Shown: positions 7,535-11,846 of the stretch, piece by piece
Position numbering within the stretch: the stretch's first letter is position 1
Layout: every line of letters begins with the position of its first letter
From: Nitrospirota bacterium
GTDB taxonomy: Bacteria; Nitrospirota; Nitrospiria; Nitrospirales; Nitrospiraceae
Direction: 5' to 3'
DNA: 11,846 bases
NCBI GenBank assembly: GCA_016201805.1
Contig: JACQCB010000101.1
Coordinates: forward strand, 1-11,846
The notes under the pieces: model-generated
What the model was told of the DNA's origin: nothing
The model's input: the letters and a program-made list of their open reading frames with translations, nothing else
The model's database searches: none
Position numbers and translations under genes: made by a program

Positions 7535-7571
7535 GCTGAAAATTTAGTAACTCAGTGTACATTTAAATACA

Positions 7572-8015
7572 ATGAGATTCTCCAAGAAAAGTGAATATGC
7601 GCTCCGCGCCCTCATCGAGTTGACGGCGCACTATAAAAAATCGTTGCTCCAGCGGCACGAAATTGCCGCCCGTCAAAATGTTCCCATCGAGTTTCTCGAA
7701 CAAATCCTCCTGACGCTCAAGAATGCGGGCCTGCTGGCCAGTAAGCGCGGCGTGACCGGGGGCTACAGCCTCATCAAGCCGCCTGACGAGATCACGCTGG
7801 GGCAAGTCATCCGTCTGTTGGACGGCCCGCTGGCCCCAATCGCCTGCGTCAGCAAGACCGCCTATCAGAAATGCGACGATTGCCCCTACGCGGAGAAGGC
7901 CGAGTGCCCCATGCACAACGCAATGGGTGAAGTGCGCGACGCTATCGCGCAGATCCTTGATCATTACACGCTTGCCGATTTTGCCTCGGGTCGCCGCAAG
8001 CGCGGCCATGCCTGA
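7572..8015 (+). CDS. Rrf2-family transcriptional regulator, probable iron-sulfur cluster type
   Basis: A 147-residue protein of the Rrf2 family (IscR, NsrR, CymR, RsrR), which are dimeric winged-helix repressors or activators, many sensing redox, nitric oxide or iron-sulfur status through a cluster. The N-terminus FSKKSEYALRALIEL and the winged helix (about 25-68: EIAARQNVPIEFLEQIL, LLASKRGVTGGYSL) are diagnostic. The sensor part holds C92, C101, C104, C112 and H115. This Cys set could hold a cluster, but the spacing (X8, X2, X7) differs from the X5-X5 pattern of IscR, so which residues are ligands is unclear. ATG at 7572 matches the family N-terminus exactly despite having no Shine-Dalgarno. 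It precedes the transporter gene by 38 bases, probably in one transcript. The specific subfamily and ligand cannot be named from sequence alone. Confidence 0.92.
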   Translation: MRFSKKSEYALRALIELTAHYKKSLLQRHEIAARQNVPIEFLEQILLTLKNAGLLASKRGVTGGYSLIKPPDEITLGQVIRLLDGPLAPIACVSKTAYQKCDDCPYAEKAECPMHNAMGEVRDAIAQILDHYTLADFASGRRKRGHA

Positions 8016-8053
8016 GCCATGCGGCGCCGGCGTCGCGCAACGAAGGAAGACCG

Positions 8054-8965
8054 ATGGAACAGATCGCCCTCATCCTGATCACGTTTCTTGCGGCCACGGT
8101 CAACGGGGCCTTGGGATACGGGTTCTCCTCGATCACGGTCCCCGTGGCCCTGCTGTTCTACACGAACCGGATTTTGAATCCCGCACTCGTGCTCGTCGAA
8201 ATGGTCATCAATGCCTACGTCCTCTTCATCAACCGGCACAGCGTGCCACTGGTCTGGAAGCGCGTACTGCCCCTCGTGCTCGGCGTGCTCCCCGGCGTGG
8301 CGATCGGCAGCTACGTGCTTTTTATGGTCAAACCGGGATGGCTGAAGTTCGTCACCTATCTGCTCCTGCTTCCGCTCATTCTGCTTCAAGCGGCCGGCGT
8401 CAGGCGGGCGGTCCGTTCGGAAAAAGCCGTGGGGCTGCCGTTCGGGATGGGCATCGGCGTGCTCTATTCGGTCACGACGATTTCCGGGCCGCCTCTGGCG
8501 CTCTTCTTTAACAACCAGGGTTATGCCAAACAAGAGTTTCGGGCGGCCCTCGGCCTCATCCGCGTGGCCGAGTCAACCTTGACAGCCGCCGCCTATTTCT
8601 TCCTGGGCCTCTACAGCGTCGACAGCGGCCAACTGCTGGCCTCCATCGTGCCGAGCGTGCTGATCGGCATTCCCCTCGGCACCTTCCTGATCAGCCGGAT
8701 CGATCCCGAAACGTTCCGGCGGCTCTGCATGAGCTTCGATGCCTGGGTGGTGGGCTTTGGGTTGTCCAAAGTCATGGTCGAACTGCACCTGGCGGCTAGT
8801 CCCGGCGCCTACGGTGTGTTGGCGGGCGTTGCGGTGATTGACGCCTATCTCTTGTTCATGTTCTTCCGCAACCGGGCGCCGGTACCGATCGTCGGCCGAA
8901 GCGCGCCACGCCCTCCTACGCCTGAAGCGGCGGACCCGGACCACGGCCGATCCCGCGATGGATGA
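8054..8965 (+). CDS. TauE/SafE-family membrane transporter (putative sulfite/organosulfonate exporter)
   Basis: A 303-residue integral inner-membrane protein of the TauE/SafE family (formerly DUF81), whose characterised members export sulfite, sulfoacetate or related anions. Hydrophobic segments lie at about 3-22, 25-37, 42-60, 68-91, 96-115, 128-152, 168-188, 193-213, 226-243 and 251-271, within the usual 7-10 range. The family motifs are the first repeat's NGALGYGFSS (17-26) and the second repeat's TTISGPPLALFFNNQGY (141-157). The last 30 or so residues (RAPVPIVGRSAPRPPTPEAA...) are proline/arginine-rich and look disordered. ATG at 8054 has an AAGGA Shine-Dalgarno (8043-8047) at good spacing. 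Being 38 bases behind an Rrf2 regulator suggests it is that regulator's target; the substrate is not shown by the sequence. Confidence 0.9.
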   Translation: MEQIALILITFLAATVNGALGYGFSSITVPVALLFYTNRILNPALVLVEMVINAYVLFINRHSVPLVWKRVLPLVLGVLPGVAIGSYVLFMVKPGWLKFVTYLLLLPLILLQAAGVRRAVRSEKAVGLPFGMGIGVLYSVTTISGPPLALFFNNQGYAKQEFRAALGLIRVAESTLTAAAYFFLGLYSVDSGQLLASIVPSVLIGIPLGTFLISRIDPETFRRLCMSFDAWVVGFGLSKVMVELHLAASPGAYGVLAGVAVIDAYLLFMFFRNRAPVPIVGRSAPRPPTPEAADPDHGRSRDG

Positions 8966-9012
8966 CGGATGCCGGCGCCGTCCGACCGGCACTTCTCCCG
9001 ACGAGCTTTTTA

Positions 9013-9041
9013 TTGACGACCGCCTCCTCTTTGTTTACAGT
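9013..9041 (+). promoter_or_regulatory. Predicted sigma-70-type promoter of the transketolase gene
   Basis: TTGACG (9013-9018), a 17-base spacer and TACAGT (9036-9041) fit a sigma-70-type promoter. Transcription would begin near 9048, about 32 bases before the transketolase ATG and upstream of its AAGGAG ribosome site. The -35 hexamer is identical to that of the Rrf2 promoter. Between the transporter stop (8965) and this promoter lies only a weak GC-rich inverted repeat (TGCCGG 8970-8975 with CCGGCA 8986-8991) with a T-run some 15 bases later; I do not call a terminator. Confidence 0.55.
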
Positions 9042-9079
9042 TGTTCCGATACCGACGACCGAAAAAAGGAGAGACCATA

Positions 9080-10942
9080 ATGGCGGCTCGCATGACACAG
9101 GATGCCCTCATCACAGTGATCAGCAACAAGGCGGCGCACCTCCGGATCGAGAGCGTGCGCGCCACCTCGGAAGCGGGCAGCGGGCATCCATCCAGTTGTT
9201 GCTCGGCCGCCGATATCGTCGCCGCGCTGTTTTTCTCCGTGATGCGCTACGACCCCAAGAACCCGAAGTGCCCCAACCACGATCGTTTCGTCCTCTCCAA
9301 GGGCCATGCGGCCCCGCTTCTCTATGCGGCCTGGGCGGAAGCCGGGCTGTTCGACAAAGGCGACTTGCTGGGGCTGCGCAGGATGACATCCGATCTGGAA
9401 GGACACCCGACACCGCGGCTGGCCTTTGTAGACGTGGCGACCGGCTCTCTGGGCCAAGGTCTCCCGGCCGGTGTCGGCATGGCTTTGAACGCCAAGCGCG
9501 TGGACCGATCGGACTACCGCACCTATGTGCTGATGGGCGACGGCGAATCCGTCGAGGGGTCGGTCTGGGAAGCGGTGGAGCTGGCGCGGCATTATGCCCT
9601 CGACAACCTCTCTGCGATTGTGGACGTCAACCGCCTGGGACAAAGCGATCCCACCATGTTGCAACATGACATGGAGGCCTACCGTTCACGCTGGGCCGGC
9701 TTCGGCTGGCACGCCATCGTTGTGGACGGGCATGACGTGGCCGCGCTGCTGGCCGCCTTCGACGAAGCGGCCTTCACCAAGGGAAAGCCGACGGTCTTGC
9801 TGGCCAGGACGTTGAAGGGCAAGGGCATCTCGTTTGTCGAGGACCGCCCTGACTGGCACGGCAAGCCGCTCAAAAAGGGGGAGGAATCGCAAAAGGCCAT
9901 CGATGAGTTGACGCGGCAACTGCGTCAGAGCGCCGTCCAGCCTGAGATCAAGAAGCCGAGCGCCTCCCCGACCGTGACCAAGCCGGTCAAGGCGATGGCC
10001 CCACCCGCCTACAAGTCGACTGATGTGGCGGCCACCCGTGAGGCGTTCGGTGCGGCGCTGGCCGCATTGGGTGAAGCCAACCCGCTGGTCGTGGGGCTGG
10101 ATGCCGACGTCAAAAACTCCACCTTCACGGACAAGTTCGGCAAGCAGTTCCCTGACCGCTTTTTCGAAAGTTTCATCGCAGAGCAGAATATGGTGGGCGC
10201 GGCGATCGGCTTGGCCGCCTGCGGCAAGATTCCCTTCCTGGCGACCTTCGCCTGCTTCCTGACCCGCGCCTATGATTTTATCCGCATGGCCGCCATCAGC
10301 CAATCGAACATCAAGCTCGTCGGGACGCACGCCGGCGTCAGCATCGGCGAAGATGGCCCTTCCCAAATGGGCCTGGAAGACATCGCCATGATGGCTGCGC
10401 AGCCGGGCATGGTCGTCCTCTATCCCTCCGATGGGGTCAGCACGCATCGGCTGATCGAAGCTGCGGCGTCACACCGCGGCCCGGTCTATGTCAGGACCGG
10501 CCGTCCCAAGTCGCCGATTCTGTATGGCAACGAGGAGTCGTTCACGATCGGCGGGTCGAAAGTCGTCCGGCAAAGCCAGGCCGATCAATTGACCATTGTC
10601 GCGGCGGGCATCACGCTCTTCGAAGCCTTGAAGGCGCACGATCAGTTGAAGGCGGCGGGCATTCCCGTACGAGTCATCGACCTGTACAGCATCGTGCCGG
10701 TCGATCGCGCGACCCTGCTCGGCTGTGCGAAGGCGACGCAGAACCGGATCCTGACCGTGGAGGATCACTACGAACACGGCGGGCTGGGGGATGCGGTGTT
10801 GAGCGCGGTCGGCAGTGAAGGGATTCGCGTCCATAAACTGGCCGTGCGGGAGATCCCCCACAGCGGCAAGCCGGATGAACTGATCGATCGCTATGGGATC
10901 AGCGCGCGCGCGATCGTCGAGGCCGCGAAACAGATTCTCTAG
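9080..10942 (+). CDS. tkt: Transketolase, single-chain full-length form
   Basis: Transketolase moves two-carbon ketol units between sugar phosphates in the non-oxidative pentose phosphate pathway, using thiamine diphosphate and a divalent metal in the cytosol. The 620-residue chain has all three parts. The N-terminal diphosphate-binding domain (about 1-285) shows SGHP (H36), KGHAAP (74-79), GSLGQGLPAG (122-131) and the GDG...N motif (G153-G155 with N184). The pyrimidine-binding domain (about 314-480) includes the catalytic-type Glu368 in FIAEQNMVGAAIG, and the C-terminal domain (about 495-620) carries TVEDHYEHGGLG. A lysine/proline/alanine-rich linker (about 284-312) joins the first two. Length resembles the shorter transketolases rather than the roughly 660-residue E. 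coli type. ATG at 9080 follows AAGGAG (9067-9072) at 7 bases; an upstream in-frame TTG at 9041 would lie inside the promoter and is rejected. A Crp/Fnr gene follows after 13 bases. Confidence 0.96.
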   Translation: MAARMTQDALITVISNKAAHLRIESVRATSEAGSGHPSSCCSAADIVAALFFSVMRYDPKNPKCPNHDRFVLSKGHAAPLLYAAWAEAGLFDKGDLLGLRRMTSDLEGHPTPRLAFVDVATGSLGQGLPAGVGMALNAKRVDRSDYRTYVLMGDGESVEGSVWEAVELARHYALDNLSAIVDVNRLGQSDPTMLQHDMEAYRSRWAGFGWHAIVVDGHDVAALLAAFDEAAFTKGKPTVLLARTLKGKGISFVEDRPDWHGKPLKKGEESQKAIDELTRQLRQSAVQPEIKKPSASPTVTKPVKAMAPPAYKSTDVAATREAFGAALAALGEANPLVVGLDADVKNSTFTDKFGKQFPDRFFESFIAEQNMVGAAIGLAACGKIPFLATFACFLTRAYDFIRMAAISQSNIKLVGTHAGVSIGEDGPSQMGLEDIAMMAAQPGMVVLYPSDGVSTHRLIEAAASHRGPVYVRTGRPKSPILYGNEESFTIGGSKVVRQSQADQLTIVAAGITLFEALKAHDQLKAAGIPVRVIDLYSIVPVDRATLLGCAKATQNRILTVEDHYEHGGLGDAVLSAVGSEGIRVHKLAVREIPHSGKPDELIDRYGISARAIVEAAKQIL

Positions 10943-10955
10943 CTTCTGTGCCCCT

Positions 10956-11660
10956 ATGAGCAAAGCCGATCCTCTGCGAACGATTCCGATGTTCAACTCG
11001 CTCACGGCGAAGGATCGCCGGAAGATGGCCGGCGAGGTGGTGGAAACCCGCTATGGCAAGGGGGAGTACATCTTTCGCGAAGGGGACCCTGCCGAAGCGT
11101 TTCATATTCTGAAAGAAGGATCGGTCAAGTGCGTCAAGTCCTCCCCGGACGGCAAAGAGGTGACGTTGAAGGTGCTGATGCCCGGGGACCTCTTCTGCTG
11201 CGACGCGGCGGTGTTCGACGGGGCCACTCATCCCGGCTGCGCCCAGCCGATCGGGGACGTCAGCGTGCTCCGGTTGAGCAAGAAGGCGTATTTCGATCTG
11301 CTGCGTCGCAATCCTGATGCGGCCTTCGAGGTCATCAAATATCTGGGCAACCGTCTCAATGAAGCCCAGGAAAACGCCAAAGTGCTCGCGCTGGATCGCG
11401 CCGAGCAACGTTTGGCCGGCCTGCTGGTCAAGCTCTCGTCGCAAGCCGGGGTTCGGGAGGCCGACGGTATCCGCCTCACGGTTCGGCTCACGCGGCAGGA
11501 CCTGGCCGACATGGCCGGCGTCGCCGTGGAGACGGCCACCCGAATCATGGGCCAGTTTAAACGGGCGCGGCTGGTTTCAGGAATGGCCAAGCGCCTGGTG
11601 ATTCACAATCTGGGCCGGCTCGAACAACTGATGCTCTCCGCTTCCCCTGCCGCTAGATAG
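10956..11660 (+). CDS. Crp/Fnr-family transcriptional regulator
   Basis: A 234-residue regulator with the Crp/Fnr plan: N-terminal cyclic-nucleotide-binding-type beta barrel (about 12-125; YGKGEYIFREGDPAEAFHILKEGSVK), a long dimer helix (about 125-160) and a C-terminal winged helix (about 165-225; LTRQDLADMAGVAVETATRIMGQF). The recognition helix carries E192 and R196, the same E-x3-R pair as E. coli FNR (VETISR) and CRP. The barrel lacks the Arg-Ser pair of the CRP cAMP pocket (HPGCA lies there), and the four cysteines (59, 81, 82, 95) do not match FNR's N-terminal cluster motif, so the effector is unknown. ATG at 10956, 13 bases after the transketolase stop, has no clear Shine-Dalgarno. A start at 10893 would overlap transketolase by 50 bases and add a non-family arginine-rich tail, so I reject it. 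It is probably co-transcribed with tkt. Confidence 0.92.
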   Translation: MSKADPLRTIPMFNSLTAKDRRKMAGEVVETRYGKGEYIFREGDPAEAFHILKEGSVKCVKSSPDGKEVTLKVLMPGDLFCCDAAVFDGATHPGCAQPIGDVSVLRLSKKAYFDLLRRNPDAAFEVIKYLGNRLNEAQENAKVLALDRAEQRLAGLLVKLSSQAGVREADGIRLTVRLTRQDLADMAGVAVETATRIMGQFKRARLVSGMAKRLVIHNLGRLEQLMLSASPAAR

Positions 11661-11688
11661 CCTGTCCCATAGCCCGCGCCTATTTATT

Positions 11689-11718
11689 TTAAAAACATGA
11701 CTCATGTCATGTTTTTAA
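11689..11718. repeat. 30-bp perfect inverted repeat; candidate Crp/Fnr-type operator or terminator
   Basis: Two perfect 13-base arms, TTAAAAACATGAC (11689-11701) and its complement (11706-11718), flank a 4-base centre TCAT. The inner half-sites ATGAC-N4-GTCAT have the same 4-base spacing as an FNR box (TTGAT-N4-ATCAA). It begins 29 bases after the Crp/Fnr stop codon. Read as RNA the hairpin is AT-rich with a run of five U inside the 3' arm, so weak bidirectional termination is the alternative. The operator reading is favoured by the -10-like element placed downstream at the class II distance. Confidence 0.7.
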
Positions 11719-11732
11719 TTCCCGCACGCGCT

Positions 11733-11738
11733 TATCCT
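11733..11738 (+). promoter_or_regulatory. Predicted -10 element of the gene starting at 11791
   Basis: TATCCT matches four of six bases of the consensus TATAAT. If transcription begins near 11745, the centre of the inverted repeat (11703.5) lies at about -41.5, the position typical of class II Crp/Fnr activation, where a -35 hexamer is not needed. No good -35 is visible. The prediction rests on spacing and a partial match only. Confidence 0.35.
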
Positions 11739-11777
11739 GACGCCCACAGTAACCGTGAGGCGACTTGTTGATTCAGT

Positions 11778-11784
11778 AAGGAGG
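11778..11784 (+). promoter_or_regulatory. Strong Shine-Dalgarno sequence for the last gene
   Basis: AAGGAGG lies 6 bases before the ATG at 11791, a near-perfect match to the anti-Shine-Dalgarno and the strongest ribosome site in the window. It supports a real, well-translated gene starting there although only 56 bases of it are visible. Confidence 0.75.
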
Positions 11785-11790
11785 ACGCGC

Positions 11791-11846
11791 ATGTTGTCGA
11801 GTCATACGTTGTTCGAGCAGTTCGTCAAGCCGTGGGTGGTTGCCGC
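11791..11846 (+). CDS. Start of an unrecognised gene, truncated by the window edge
   Basis: Only the first 18 codons are present (MLSSHTLFEQFVKPWVVA, open at the edge). ATG at 11791 has the strong AAGGAGG ribosome site and lies downstream of the 30-bp inverted repeat. The last visible residues turn hydrophobic after a Lys-Pro-Trp, which would fit a first membrane helix or a signal anchor, but the stretch is too short to assign a family. It is the natural candidate target of the Crp/Fnr regulator upstream. Confidence 0.7.
   Translation, partial: MLSSHTLFEQFVKPWVVA

Noticed and set aside
8970..9012. GC-rich inverted repeat followed by a T-run after the transporter gene
   Set aside because: The 6-bp stem has a 10-base loop and the T-run is about 15 bases away, so it does not meet the usual form of an intrinsic terminator.
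8962..9669. Open frame starting in an ATGA overlap with the transporter stop
   Set aside because: The overlap looks like coupling, but the frame runs out of phase through the conserved start of transketolase and has no family features after that.
9686..10447. Open frame of about 250 codons on the minus strand opposite transketolase
   Set aside because: Antisense shadow of conserved transketolase sequence; composition and lack of motifs match other shadows here.

Overview
The window reads as an ordinary, GC-rich, gene-dense bacterial chromosome segment. Protein style and gene order suggest a Nitrospira-type bacterium (phylum Nitrospirota): a separate alpha/beta glycyl-tRNA synthetase, an adjoining pyruvate phosphate dikinase, and riboflavin genes downstream. 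That assignment is recognition plus inference; no 16S or other marker gene is present.

Layout. The left two thirds (about 1-7280) is one leftward cluster, listed in transcription order from right to left: glyQ, glyS, a small unrecognised two-helix membrane protein, ppdK, and ribD, which runs off the left edge. Gaps are 15, 14 and 35 bases, and the last pair overlaps by 4 bases (GTGA), so this looks like one operon. A good sigma-70-type promoter lies upstream of glyQ. A divergent intergenic region of about 290 bases (7281-7571) also carries a promoter facing right. The right third runs rightward: an Rrf2-family regulator with a Cys/His set suited to an iron-sulfur cluster, a TauE/SafE-type membrane transporter, then transketolase with its own promoter, then a Crp/Fnr-family regulator 13 bases behind it. 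A 130-base intergenic region follows, with a striking 30-bp perfect inverted repeat, and then the first 18 codons of an unrecognised gene.

How the genes may work together. The left cluster joins tRNA charging, the pyruvate/phosphoenolpyruvate interconversion and flavin synthesis. This is housekeeping metabolism rather than a dedicated system. Rrf2 plus TauE/SafE form a plausible regulator-target pair, perhaps in sulfur or redox control. Transketolase and the Crp/Fnr protein probably share a transcript, and the inverted repeat downstream is a candidate operator for that regulator or a relative.

I found no mobile element, CRISPR array, tRNA or rRNA, and no clear undescribed system. The points most worth checking are a zinc-ribbon-like CX2C-X11-CX2C insertion inside the C-terminal PEP-binding domain of pyruvate phosphate dikinase, that enzyme's highly basic C-terminal tail, and the Fnr-spaced inverted repeat with a -10 element at class II distance.
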